A DNA stretch of 64,000 nucleotides, from assembly GCA_003241055.1 (NCBI GenBank), contig QFOD01000011.1, forward strand, positions 99,883-163,882, read 5' to 3'. Both the position numbers and the translations under genes were made by a program. The DNA comes from Roseateles depolymerans (lineage in GTDB: Bacteria > Pseudomonadota > Gammaproteobacteria > Burkholderiales > Burkholderiaceae_C). The notes under the pieces are model-generated. The model was not told the origin of the DNA. It was given only the letters and a program-made list of their open reading frames with translations, and made no database searches. Positions 56,595 through 64,000 of the stretch are shown here, piece after piece; the stretch's first letter is position 1; the number at the start of each line of letters is the position of its first letter.

Positions 56595-56789
56595 CGGGGC
56601 GTATGGCAGCGGCAGGTGGGTGAGGTCGGGGTGATGCGTTGCAATGCTCCCACGGAAGTGCGGAGGCACGAGGCCGGAACAGCAGGTGCTTCCCGTCCTA
56701 GTGAGAAACGCTGCCGGCTGTGGCGGCTTATTCCGGTTTCTGGCGCTGCTGGCTGTGTCAGCATCGACAGCTCGGATAACGGAGAGGTC

Positions 56790-57572
56790 ATGGAATTGAC
56801 GGACGCTGCGCGGGTCTGGCGCGACAGCGGCATTGAGCCGGGCGACAGCCTGCTGCTGCACAGCGACAGCCTGCGGTGGTCGGTCACGCGTCGTCGTGCT
56901 GGTCGGCCGTGGTCGCCGCAGGATCTGCTGGACAGTCTGCTGGAGGCCGTCGGCCCCGACGGCACCCTGTTGCTGCCGCTGTTCAATTTCGACTTCGCGG
57001 TGGGTCAGGCCTTCGACATCCGCAGCACGCCGTCGCACATGGGTGCCTTGACCGAAGCTGCGCGGCGCCACCCGGCCGCCGTACGCACGGGGCACCCTAT
57101 CTACTCGTTCGCGGCGCTGGGGGCCCGGGCGGAGTCGCTGCGCGGACTCGACAACTTCAGCGGCTACGGCGCGGATTCACCGTTTGCGCTGTTGCGCGAG
57201 TGGGATGGGAAGGTGGCGGTGCTGGATCTCAGCGATCAGGCCAGCATGACCTATCACCACCATGTCGAGGAGATGTGTGAGGCGCCCTGGCGGTATCACA
57301 AGGTGTTCGAGGGCGACTACACCGGGGTGGACGGCCACATGGCACGCAAGCGCTATGGGCTCTACGTGCGTGACCTGGCGGCCGGCGTGCAGACCTGGGT
57401 GGAACCCATGGGTGAGCGGCTGTGGGCGCGCGGCCTGTGGCGGGGTGATCGACCCGGGCAGGGCGCCGGCCTGCGATGGGTGCATGCCCGCAAGCTGTTC
57501 GACGAGGTGGCTGGCGTGATCCGCCGTGGTGAGGGCGAGGGCTTGTTGTACCGGATCGAGGACAAGACATGA
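56790..57572 (+). CDS. AAC(3)-fold N-acetyltransferase, probably acting on a sugar
   Basis: 260 residues of the aminoglycoside N3-acetyltransferase/YokD fold: DSLLLHSDSLRW, SLLEAVGPDGTLLLPLFNFDFAVGQAFDIRSTPSHMGALTEAARRHPAAVRTGHPIYSFAALG and MTYHHHVEEMCEAPWRYHKVF with the conserved histidines. Homologues in glycan clusters acetylate amino sugars. Resistance is unlikely given the setting: the gene is joined to the DUF4910 gene by an ATGA overlap and surrounded by glycan-type genes. Shine-Dalgarno GGAG precedes the ATG at 56790. Confidence 0.82.
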   Translation: MELTDAARVWRDSGIEPGDSLLLHSDSLRWSVTRRRAGRPWSPQDLLDSLLEAVGPDGTLLLPLFNFDFAVGQAFDIRSTPSHMGALTEAARRHPAAVRTGHPIYSFAALGARAESLRGLDNFSGYGADSPFALLREWDGKVAVLDLSDQASMTYHHHVEEMCEAPWRYHKVFEGDYTGVDGHMARKRYGLYVRDLAAGVQTWVEPMGERLWARGLWRGDRPGQGAGLRWVHARKLFDEVAGVIRRGEGEGLLYRIEDKT

Positions 57573-58855
57573 GTGAGCTGAGCTTGGGCGAGGAGATGCA
57601 TGCACTGTGTCGCGAGCTGTTCCCCATCTGCCGATCGTTGACCGGCGAGGGATTCCGGCAGTCGATGCGCATGCTGCAGGCCCGGTTCGCGCCGCTGCAG
57701 ATGCACGAGGTCGCCAGTGGCACGCAGGCGTTCGACTGGACGGTGCCCCCGGAATGGAATCCGCGTGCGGCCTGGATAGAGACGCCGGACGGCCGACGCA
57801 TCTGCGATTTCGCCGAGCACAACCTGCATCTGCTGGGCTATTCCGAGGCGGTGGATGCCGAGCTGTCGCTGGAGGATCTGCAGCCGCACCTGCACTCATT
57901 GCCGGATCAGCCCGATGCCATCCCCTACGTGACCTCGTACTACAGCCGCCGCTGGGGCTTCTGCATCCGGCACCGTGACCGCGAGGTGCTCCAGCCCGGC
58001 CGCTACCGCGTGCATGTGGACGCGACGCTGGCGCCCGGCGTGCTGAACTACGGCGATGCGCTGATCCATGGCGATTCGGACCGCGAGGTGCTGATCTCCA
58101 GCTATCTATGCCATCCGTCCATGGCCAACAACGAACTCAGCGGGCCGGTGGTCAGCCTCTTCCTGGCGCGCTGGCTGGCTGCGCTGCCGCGACGGCGCTA
58201 CAGCTACCGGCTGGTCATCGTGCCGGAGACCATTGGCGCCATCGTCTACCTGAGCCGCCATCTGGCCGAGCTGCGAGAGCGTGTCGTGGCCGGCTTCGTG
58301 GTGACCTGCGTCGGGGACGATCGCGCCTATTCCTACCTGCCTTCGCGCCGGGGAGGAACGTTGGCCGATCGGGCGGCACTGCATGTGCTGGGGCATCTGG
58401 CGCCCGACTTCAAGCGCTACAGCTTTCTGAACCGTGGCAGCGACGAGCGCCAGTACTGCAGCCCCGGGGTGGATCTGCCGGTGGCCTCGATGATGCGTAG
58501 CAAATACGGCTGTTACCCGGAGTACCACACCTCGCTGGACGATCTCGAGGTGGTCACGCCGTCGGGGCTGGCAGGCGGGTTCGAAGCCTTGCAGCGGGCG
58601 ATCCAGTGCATCGAGATGAACGAGGTCCTGACGGGAACGCAGCTTTGCGAACCGCAACTGGGCAAGCGCGGGTTGTATCCGACGCTCAGCACCAAGGTGT
58701 CCGCCCGCCAGGTGGAGGCCTTGATGAACCTGCTGGCCTATTGCGATGGCAGCGAGGATCTGCTGGCGGTGGCGGAGCGCATCGGTCAGCCGCTCTGGCA
58801 ACTGGGCGACACCATCGAAGCCCTGAAGACGCACGGCCTGCTGCGCCCCTGTTGA
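57569..58855 (+). CDS. DUF4910 domain protein, M28 aminopeptidase-like with winged helix
   Basis: 428 residues. The aminopeptidase-like domain has the putative zinc ligands in LISSYLCHPSMANNELSGPVV (His, Asn-Glu), RLVIVPETIGA (Glu), CVGDD (Asp) and PEYHTSLDD (His). A small winged-helix-like tail at about 365-428 holds LSTKVSARQVEALMNLLAYCDGSEDLLAVAERIG. This family is found in capsule, O-antigen and nonulosonate-type loci, often beside AAC(3)-type transferases, with no settled function. It is translationally coupled to the AAC(3) gene. Confidence 0.85.
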   Translation: MSELSLGEEMHALCRELFPICRSLTGEGFRQSMRMLQARFAPLQMHEVASGTQAFDWTVPPEWNPRAAWIETPDGRRICDFAEHNLHLLGYSEAVDAELSLEDLQPHLHSLPDQPDAIPYVTSYYSRRWGFCIRHRDREVLQPGRYRVHVDATLAPGVLNYGDALIHGDSDREVLISSYLCHPSMANNELSGPVVSLFLARWLAALPRRRYSYRLVIVPETIGAIVYLSRHLAELRERVVAGFVVTCVGDDRAYSYLPSRRGGTLADRAALHVLGHLAPDFKRYSFLNRGSDERQYCSPGVDLPVASMMRSKYGCYPEYHTSLDDLEVVTPSGLAGGFEALQRAIQCIEMNEVLTGTQLCEPQLGKRGLYPTLSTKVSARQVEALMNLLAYCDGSEDLLAVAERIGQPLWQLGDTIEALKTHGLLRPC

Positions 58856-58958
58856 GTCGATATTCAGCGTTGCGGCGGGGCTGTTCCGGCGGCTGCTCCG
58901 CCCGAGGTCTGGCAACATCGCGCCAGATCGTCTAAGAGACACCCATTTCGCGCCGCCT

Positions 58959-59198
58959 ATGAGCAACCAAGACCTTCTCCGCAACGCCTTCATCACCGTG
59001 CTGGGCCTTCCTGCCGAGCAGGTCGACGACCGGCTGACCTATGGCAGCGTGGCTCAGTGGGATTCGGTGGCCCACATGTCGCTGATCACCGAACTCGAAG
59101 AGGTGTTCGGTGTGATGCTCGAGACCGAAGACATCATCGGGATGAGCTCCATGGTTGAGGCGCGACGCATCCTGGGCAAGCACGGCATCGCGTTCTGA
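58959..59198 (+). CDS. Acyl carrier protein
   Basis: 79 residues. The 4'-phosphopantetheine serine is Ser36 in WDSVAHM (variant of the usual DSL), followed by SLITELEEVFGVMLETEDIIGMSSMVEARRIL, the canonical ACP helices 2-3. It is not the housekeeping AcpP (its fab neighbours are missing) but a dedicated carrier. It is preceded by a 103-base gap with a small inverted repeat (TCTGGC / GCCAGA), the likely promoter region of the five-gene acyl cassette. Confidence 0.9.
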   Translation: MSNQDLLRNAFITVLGLPAEQVDDRLTYGSVAQWDSVAHMSLITELEEVFGVMLETEDIIGMSSMVEARRILGKHGIAF

Positions 59199-59202
59199 CA
59201 CC

Positions 59203-59961
59203 ATGAGCCGCAGCATCGCGCTCCCCGACCGCGTGGCCGTCGTCACCGGCGCGGGGCAGGGCATCGGGCGTGCGTGTGCCCTGGCGTTGGCCGAAGCAGG
59301 CGCCCGCGTCGTGCTGGCCGGTCGCGGTGAGCCAGCGTTGGCCGAAACCGCCGCGGCCATCACGGCGCTGGATGCGGCGGCACCGCCGGTGGTGCAGGTT
59401 TGTGATGTATCCGATCCCGGGGCCGTGCGCGACCTCTTCCAATCGGTCTTCAAGCAGTTCGGTCGCCTGGACGTGCTGGTGGCCAATGCCGGCGTGATGG
59501 ACGACGCGTTGATCGCGATGGTCACGCCCGAGCTGGTGGAGCGTGTGTTTGCAACCAACACGAACGGCTTCCTGTACTGCAGCCAGTACGCCAGCCGTCT
59601 GATGGCGCGCAGTGGCGGTGGCAGCATCGTCGCGCTGGGCTCCATCGTCGGGCAACAGGGGTTCGCGGGTCAGGCGGTCTATGCAGGCGCCAAGGCCGCC
59701 GTGGTGGGCGTGGCACGTTCTCTGGCCAAGGAGCTGGCGCCGCAGCAGATTCGCGTGAACGTCGTGGCGCCGGGCTTTGTCGAGACCGCGCTGACCGACG
59801 CGCTGCCGCCTGCCCGGCGTGATGCCGCCGTTGCGTCCATCGCATTGGGCCGGGCCGGGCGCCCGGAGGACATCGCGGACGTTGTCCTGTTTCTGGCCAG
59901 CGATCTGTCCCGCTACATGACGGGCCAGGTGCTGGGCGTCGACGGCGGCATGAGGCTCTGA
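59203..59961 (+). CDS. SDR-family reductase, FabG-like
   Basis: 252 residues. NADP-binding VVTGAGQGIGRACALALAEAGA at about 12-33, VANAGVM, and an active site with Ser in ALGSIVG and Tyr-x-x-x-Lys in YAGAKAAVVGVA. The C-terminal LGRAGRPEDIADVVLFLASDLSRYMTGQVLGVDGGM is classical. Next to an ACP, a 3-oxoacyl-ACP reductase role is likely, though no ketosynthase is present. It begins 4 bases after the ACP stop and overlaps the next start (TGATG). Confidence 0.88.
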   Translation: MSRSIALPDRVAVVTGAGQGIGRACALALAEAGARVVLAGRGEPALAETAAAITALDAAAPPVVQVCDVSDPGAVRDLFQSVFKQFGRLDVLVANAGVMDDALIAMVTPELVERVFATNTNGFLYCSQYASRLMARSGGGSIVALGSIVGQQGFAGQAVYAGAKAAVVGVARSLAKELAPQQIRVNVVAPGFVETALTDALPPARRDAAVASIALGRAGRPEDIADVVLFLASDLSRYMTGQVLGVDGGMRL

Positions 59962-61364
59962 TGGATTGGGCACCTGCACCGTTCTGGGAGCTGGAGCGCT
60001 GGACTGCGCGCCAGGCGCTCAGCGACGAGCACGGGCATCCGGTGGCTTACGGCGAGCTGGCCGTGGCCGCGGATGCCGCAGCGCGGCCGTTGCGTGCCGG
60101 GCAGGTGTTCGGCTTGAGCTGCGCGAACACCCGTGCGGGTCTGGCGCTCTACCTGGGCGCGTTGCGTCGGGGCGCAGTGCCCTTGATGCTGGATGCGGGG
60201 CTGAGCGATCCCGTGCGCGACGCTCTGCTGCAGCTCTATGGCGTGGGGGCCTGGTTCGACGCTGCTGGACAGGCGTGGAATGGCGAGCCTGATGGCGCGG
60301 CGTCGCCGGATGCCCATGAGGAGCTCGGCCTGCTGCTTTCCACGTCGGGCAGCACGGCATCGCCCAAGCTGGTGCGGCTGTCGCGGGCCAACCTGGCGGC
60401 CAATGCGGGCAGCATCGCGGCCTATCTGGAGCTGGGGGCTGACGAGGTCGCGATCACGACCTTGCCCTTGCACTATTCCTATGGGCTGTCCGTCGTGAAC
60501 AGCCATCTGGCTTGCGGTGCGCGCATCGCGCTCACCGAGGCGTCGGTGGCGCAGGGTGAGTTCTGGCAGCGCATGCGTGATGAGTCGGTGACCAGTCTGT
60601 CCGGCGTCCCCACGCTCTGGCGCTTGCTGGCGCGGTTGCGCTTCGAGCGCATGGCGCTGCCCGCGCTGCGCACGCTGACCCAGGCCGGAGGCCGCCTGGA
60701 GCCGGCTGAGATCGAGGCATTGCGTCTGGGCGCAGCCAAGGCGGGGCGGCGTCTGTATGTCATGTATGGGCAGACCGAGGCCACGGCCCGCATCGCCTAC
60801 CTCCCGCCCGAGCGCCTGCAGGACAAGCTGGGCAGCATCGGAGTGGCGATCCCAGGCGGTGAATTGGCGGTTGCGGACAACCAGGGGCGCCTGTTGCCTG
60901 ATGGTGAGGCTGAGGGCGAACTGCTTTATCGCGGTCCGAACGTGATGCTGGGTTACGCGGAATCGGCGGCGGACCTCTCGCGCGGGGCGGAGATCGAATG
61001 GCTTCGCACCGGCGATCTGGCGAGGCGCGATGCGGACGGGTTCCACTGGATCACCGGCCGGCTCAAGCGCTTCATCAAGCTGTTCGGCCACCGGATCAAC
61101 CTGGACGAGATCGAGCAGCAGTTGCGGGCTCGCGGTCTGCAGGTGGGCGTGGCCGGCCGTGATGACAGGCTGCAGGTCGCGCTGGTCGGGCAGAGCGCCG
61201 AGTTCTGTGGCACTCTGGCTCGCGAGCTGGCAACGCAACTGCGCTGCACACACCTCGCGGTCAAGGTGCAGTCATTCGACGAGTTGCCGGTGGGGAGCAA
61301 CGGCAAACTGCTTTACGGGCGCCTGCAGGAACAGTTGGACGAACGTGAGATCGCGCATGCATGA
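59961..61364 (+). CDS. AMP-forming acyl-CoA synthetase / acyl-ACP ligase-like protein
   Basis: 467 residues, ANL superfamily. The P-loop core LLLSTSGSTASPKLVRLSRANL is at about 128-149, then TTLPLHYSYGLSVVNSHL, VMYGQTEATARIAYLPPERL and TGDLARRDADGFHWITGRLKRFIKLFGHRINLDEIE. The C-terminal catalytic Lys is in PVGSNGKLLYGRL. It is shorter than most acyl-CoA synthetases. In an operon with an ACP, loading of that ACP with a carboxylic acid is a fair inference. It overlaps luxE by 8 bases. Confidence 0.88.
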   Translation: MDWAPAPFWELERWTARQALSDEHGHPVAYGELAVAADAAARPLRAGQVFGLSCANTRAGLALYLGALRRGAVPLMLDAGLSDPVRDALLQLYGVGAWFDAAGQAWNGEPDGAASPDAHEELGLLLSTSGSTASPKLVRLSRANLAANAGSIAAYLELGADEVAITTLPLHYSYGLSVVNSHLACGARIALTEASVAQGEFWQRMRDESVTSLSGVPTLWRLLARLRFERMALPALRTLTQAGGRLEPAEIEALRLGAAKAGRRLYVMYGQTEATARIAYLPPERLQDKLGSIGVAIPGGELAVADNQGRLLPDGEAEGELLYRGPNVMLGYAESAADLSRGAEIEWLRTGDLARRDADGFHWITGRLKRFIKLFGHRINLDEIEQQLRARGLQVGVAGRDDRLQVALVGQSAEFCGTLARELATQLRCTHLAVKVQSFDELPVGSNGKLLYGRLQEQLDEREIAHA

Positions 61365-62445
61365 GACGGATGACTTCCTCTCCTGGCCTGTCTACGACGC
61401 TGACCGTGCGCTGAAGCGCTCGCGGCTGGAGCCGGCGTTGCAGACGTTGACCCGGCATCATGCTGCGGCGTGCGAGGACTATGGCCGCTTGCTTCGCGCC
61501 TATGGCATCGCCCTCGATGCGCCGATGACGCTCGAGCAGTTGCCGTTGCTGCCGGTGCGGGTGTTCAAGCACCGCTTGCTGTCGAGCGTGCCCGAGGATC
61601 AGGTGTTCAAGACGTTGACCTCGTCGGGCACGACCGGGCAGGCACCGTCGCGCATCGTGCTGGACAAGCTGACTGCGCAGCGTCAGACCACCGCGCTGGC
61701 TCGCATCATGCAGAACTTTCTCGGGCCGGCGCGACTGCCTATGCTCATCATCGACCATCCCGGCGTCATCAAGGACAGGCTGAACTTCTCAGCGCGCGGT
61801 GCGGGCATTCTGGGGCTGTCCACGCTAGGGCGGCAGCATGTCTATGCCCTGCGTGACGACATGAGTCTGGATCTTGAGGCCGTGCGTGCCTTTGCTGAGC
61901 GCCATCGCGGTCAGCCCAAGCTGGCCTTCGGTTTCACCTTCATGGTCTGGCAGTACTTTGCGCAGGCCCTGCGTGAGGCGGGTGAGGCCGTGGACCTTTC
62001 GGGCCTCGTGCTGATCCACAGCGGGGGGTGGAAAAAGCTGGTCGATCAGGCGGTCGACAACGCGACCTTCAAGGCGACGCTGCGCCAGTTGCTTGGCGAG
62101 GTGCGTATTCATAACTTCTACGGCATGGTGGAGCAGGTGGGGTCGGTATTCGTTGAATGCGAAGCAGGACATCTGCATGCGCCGGCCTTCGCCGAGGTCA
62201 TCGTGCGCGATCCCACCGACTGGTCGGCACTTCCCGCGGGACGGGCCGGCCTGTTGCAGGTCTTGTCCTGCCTGCCATACAGCTATCCCGGCCACAGCCT
62301 GCTGACCGAGGACCGCGGCGTGCTATTGGGCGAGGACGACTGCAGTTGTGGTCGGAGAGGGCGCTACTTCCATGTGCATGGGCGTCTGCCGCGCGCCGAG
62401 CTGCGTGGTTGCAGCGACACCCAGCCGGGACTGGTGCGGGCCTGA
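61357..62445 (+). CDS. LuxE/PaaK-like acyl-protein synthetase
   Basis: 362 residues of the LuxE family: PLLPVRVFKHRLLSSVPEDQVFKTLTSSGTTGQAPSRIVLDK (adenylation loop SSGTTG near 89-94), IIDHPGVIKDRLNFSARGAGILGLSTLG, HSGGWKKLVDQAVDNATFKATLRQLLG and IHNFYGMVEQVGSVFVECEAGHLHAP. A late cysteine (Cys352 in RGCSDT) stands where LuxE proteins carry the acyl-accepting cysteine. In bioluminescence LuxE activates a fatty acid and hands it to LuxC; here luxA, luxB and luxD are missing. The first of two staggered ATGs (61357) is in frame. Confidence 0.9.
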   Translation: MHETDDFLSWPVYDADRALKRSRLEPALQTLTRHHAAACEDYGRLLRAYGIALDAPMTLEQLPLLPVRVFKHRLLSSVPEDQVFKTLTSSGTTGQAPSRIVLDKLTAQRQTTALARIMQNFLGPARLPMLIIDHPGVIKDRLNFSARGAGILGLSTLGRQHVYALRDDMSLDLEAVRAFAERHRGQPKLAFGFTFMVWQYFAQALREAGEAVDLSGLVLIHSGGWKKLVDQAVDNATFKATLRQLLGEVRIHNFYGMVEQVGSVFVECEAGHLHAPAFAEVIVRDPTDWSALPAGRAGLLQVLSCLPYSYPGHSLLTEDRGVLLGEDDCSCGRRGRYFHVHGRLPRAELRGCSDTQPGLVRA

Positions 62446-62449
62446 CGAG

Positions 62450-63667
62450 ATGTCCGAGCTTCAAGTCCTGTTGCCGCGCGGCGGCTGTCTGCAAGCGTTG
62501 ATGACAGCGCCTGATCTTCCGGCGTTCGGCGAACTTCAGCAGGCGTTCGCCGCAGCTTTGTCGAGGGCGTTGACCCAATCGCCCTCGGCGCGCCAGCACC
62601 CAGAGCTGGTCGCGCTGGGCTTTTGGCTGCGGCCCGCGCACTTGCATCGATTGATGGAGGCGGCGCGCGCCCGTCTGGCGACCCAGTGGATCCAGCCGCG
62701 TGGCTTGTGCTTTCATGTCGCGCCCGGCAACGTGGACACGATATTTGTCTATTCATGGATCGTGTCGTTGTTGTGCGGGAATCGCAGCGTCGTGCGCCTG
62801 TCTTCACGCGACAGCGACCAAATCCGCGCCCTGCTGGAGTCGCTGGGCGGGCTTCTGGAGCAGCCTGAGTGGGCCGAGATCGCTCGCCGGGTGATGGTGG
62901 TGCGCTACGCTCATGACGAGCAGCTCAACACCGAACTGAGCGCGGCGTGCGACATGCGGATCATCTGGGGCGGCGACACGGCGGTGCGGACGCTGCGGTC
63001 CATTCCCTTGTCGACCACGGCCACCGAGCTGTGCTTCCCGGACAAATTCTCGCTGGCTGTTCTAGACGCCGGCGCGGTGGCGGCATTGGACGACGCAGGC
63101 TTGAGGCAACTGGCGCATCGCTTCACTGCCGACGCCTACAGCTTCGGGCAGATGGGCTGCTCGTCGCCACGGCTTGTGCTCTGGGTTGGGGCGCCTGAAG
63201 CTGCACGTGGCGCCGCGGAACGTTTTTGGGAGTCGGTGGCGCATCGCCTCGACAGCTACGCACACGGTCTGGAAGCTGCTGATGCGATGAATGCGCGCGT
63301 GGCGGCCGACCTGTTGGCCATGGATCAATCAGGCATCCAGGTACTGACGGCACGCAGCCCGCTTCTGCGGGTTTGGCTGGACAGGCCTGCGGTCTTGTCC
63401 GACGCCCACTGCGGTGGCGGCCTGTTCCACGAATCCAGTTTCGAGGACTTCGATGCCTTGCAGGGTCTCTGGACGCGGCGTGTGCAGACCATCTCTTCTT
63501 TTGGCACCAGTCAAGAACAGTGGCATCGCTGGTTGTCGCGAGCTCCGATGGGCGGGATCGACCGTATCGTGCCCGTGGGCCGAGCCCTGGATTTCGACCC
63601 GCTCTGGGACGGACAAGATCTCTGGGCGGCCTTCACGCGCTGCATCGCCTGGCAAGAGCCGTACTGA
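62450..63667 (+). CDS. LuxC-like acyl-CoA/acyl-protein reductase
   Basis: 405 residues of the LuxC family, which reduces acyl thioesters to aldehydes with NADPH. CFHVAPGNVDTIFVYSWIVSLLCGNRSVVRLSSRDS (about 87-122) is the nucleotide-binding block. SFGQMGCSSPRLVLWVG carries the likely catalytic Cys237. IIWGGDTAVRTLRSIPLS and VQTISSFGTSQEQWHRW are also family blocks. It is 4 bases after the LuxE-like gene and is the last of the cassette. With the LuxE-like protein it should make an aldehyde from an activated acid; the acceptor is unknown. Confidence 0.9.
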   Translation: MSELQVLLPRGGCLQALMTAPDLPAFGELQQAFAAALSRALTQSPSARQHPELVALGFWLRPAHLHRLMEAARARLATQWIQPRGLCFHVAPGNVDTIFVYSWIVSLLCGNRSVVRLSSRDSDQIRALLESLGGLLEQPEWAEIARRVMVVRYAHDEQLNTELSAACDMRIIWGGDTAVRTLRSIPLSTTATELCFPDKFSLAVLDAGAVAALDDAGLRQLAHRFTADAYSFGQMGCSSPRLVLWVGAPEAARGAAERFWESVAHRLDSYAHGLEAADAMNARVAADLLAMDQSGIQVLTARSPLLRVWLDRPAVLSDAHCGGGLFHESSFEDFDALQGLWTRRVQTISSFGTSQEQWHRWLSRAPMGGIDRIVPVGRALDFDPLWDGQDLWAAFTRCIAWQEPY

Positions 63668-63769
63668 TCGACCTCGCCCACGGTGAGAGGCCAAACACGG
63701 CCGGCGTCGCTGGGCGGCAGGGCGCTGCATCGAGGCGCAGGGCAAGATTAGAAGGAATCTCGAGACTTG

Positions 63770-63799
63770 TTGCGAGCCTCAAGAAACCTGTGCTACAGT
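63770..63799 (+). promoter_or_regulatory. Candidate upstream promoter with extended -10
   Basis: TTGCGA (63770-63775), 18 bases, TACAGT (63794-63799), with TG-C directly before the -10 (extended -10). It lies about 100 bases after the LuxC-like stop. Confidence 0.4.
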
Positions 63800-63943
63800 C
63801 TACGGCTTCGCTGATCACAACGCGGCGCGACGAACTGAAGAGTTCTCGGGATGCGGATTGGTGGAGGGCTGAGTCGAAAGGCTTGATCGAGAAGTAGGTC
63901 GGCAATAGCTTCGAAGAGATTCAAAAGAATTTTCAAAAAGTTG

Positions 63944-63973
63944 TTGACGACAGCGAGAAAAGTAGTTCATAAT
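63944..63973 (+). promoter_or_regulatory. Strong promoter, probably of an rRNA operon beyond the right edge
   Basis: TTGACG (63944-63949), 18 bases, CATAAT (63968-63973), with an A/T-rich UP-element-like stretch (63911-63942, including TTCAAAAAGTTG) upstream and CTCGCCTCTCTGCTG just downstream. This layout and downstream sequence resemble 16S rRNA promoters of Burkholderiales from memory. The RNA gene itself is outside the window. Confidence 0.6.
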
Positions 63974-64000
63974 CTCGCCTCTCTGCTGATGACAAGTCAG

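Larger units (their letters stand above)
63668..64000 (+). other. Gene-free 333-base leader region with two promoter-like elements
   Basis: No open frame here is supported by composition or family match. The G/C bias drops and the last 100 bases are A/T-rich, unlike the rest of the window. It contains the two candidate promoters listed separately. Confidence 0.7.

Noticed and set aside
56790..57572. AAC(3)-like gene as an aminoglycoside resistance determinant
   Set aside because: Coupled to a DUF4910 gene in a glycan-type locus with no mobile element nearby; the fold is widely used for sugar acetylation.
58959..59198. ACP gene as the housekeeping acpP
   Set aside because: Has DSV instead of DSL, lacks fabD/fabF neighbours, and lies in a specialised cassette.
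63381..63405. Sequence in the LuxC-like gene similar to the 23-base repeat after upp (shares CTTGTCCGACGCCC)
   Set aside because: About 14 bases identical inside well-conserved coding sequence; probably chance.
61357..63667. LuxE/LuxC-like genes as a bioluminescence operon
   Set aside because: No luxA, luxB or luxD beside them; the only luciferase-like protein (35229-36233) is a distant YhbW-type flavin enzyme 25 kb away.

Overview
The window reads as one continuous stretch of a high-GC betaproteobacterial chromosome, most likely order Burkholderiales, perhaps near the Rubrivivax/Leptothrix/Roseateles lineages (an inference from gene content, not a phylogeny). The basis is the TCA block acnB - citE-like - mdh / gntR - sdhCDAB - sdhE - gltA, a full-length single-chain PurL, a cyoABCD-SURF1-regB-regA block and strong G/C third-position bias. 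Nearly all of it is coding. No insertion sequence, prophage, tRNA or CRISPR array was seen.

Layout. 1-5.4 kb, minus strand: the 5' part of acnB, a vapBC toxin-antitoxin pair directly upstream of it, a secreted MliC-like protein, a citE-like lyase and malate dehydrogenase. 5.4-11.2 kb, plus: a GntR regulator, succinate dehydrogenase with its flavinylation factor, and citrate synthase. 11.3-17.7 kb, plus: a ribokinase-family kinase, an MtaD-type deaminase and purL. 17.7-25.5 kb, minus: three tightly spaced signalling genes (double-receiver histidine kinase, receiver-GGDEF protein, CHASE/multi-PAS hybrid kinase with receiver and Hpt). 25.7-33.9 kb: an MFS transporter divergent from a cytochrome bo3 oxidase operon that continues into SURF1 and the RegB/RegA redox two-component system; the divergent gap holds a perfect FNR-type box and a second palindrome. 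33.9-46.7 kb: a ClC channel/antiporter and mixed housekeeping genes (flavin monooxygenase, YebC, HtrA-like protease, rlmB, upp, class III aminotransferase, GlxA-type regulator, two half-size chromate transporters, 2-hydroxyacid dehydrogenase).

46.8-63.7 kb is the accessory part and the best candidate for something undescribed. It has a SPINDLY-type O-GlcNAc transferase, a complete type I secretion system (ABC, HlyD, TolC), an unrecognised GT-B-like protein, a FemAB/CelD-like acyltransferase, an AAC(3)-fold acetyltransferase, a DUF4910 protein, and then a tight cassette of acyl carrier protein, SDR reductase, AMP-forming ligase, LuxE-like acyl-protein synthetase and LuxC-like acyl reductase. 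My reading is that this is a surface-glycan or secreted-protein modification locus whose last five genes activate, carry and reduce an acyl group to an aldehyde or alcohol. That reading is inference; the protein families are the supported part.

The last ~330 bases hold no gene but two promoter-like elements. The second, with an A/T-rich upstream stretch, looks like a stable-RNA (rRNA) promoter, so an rRNA operon may begin just past the right edge.
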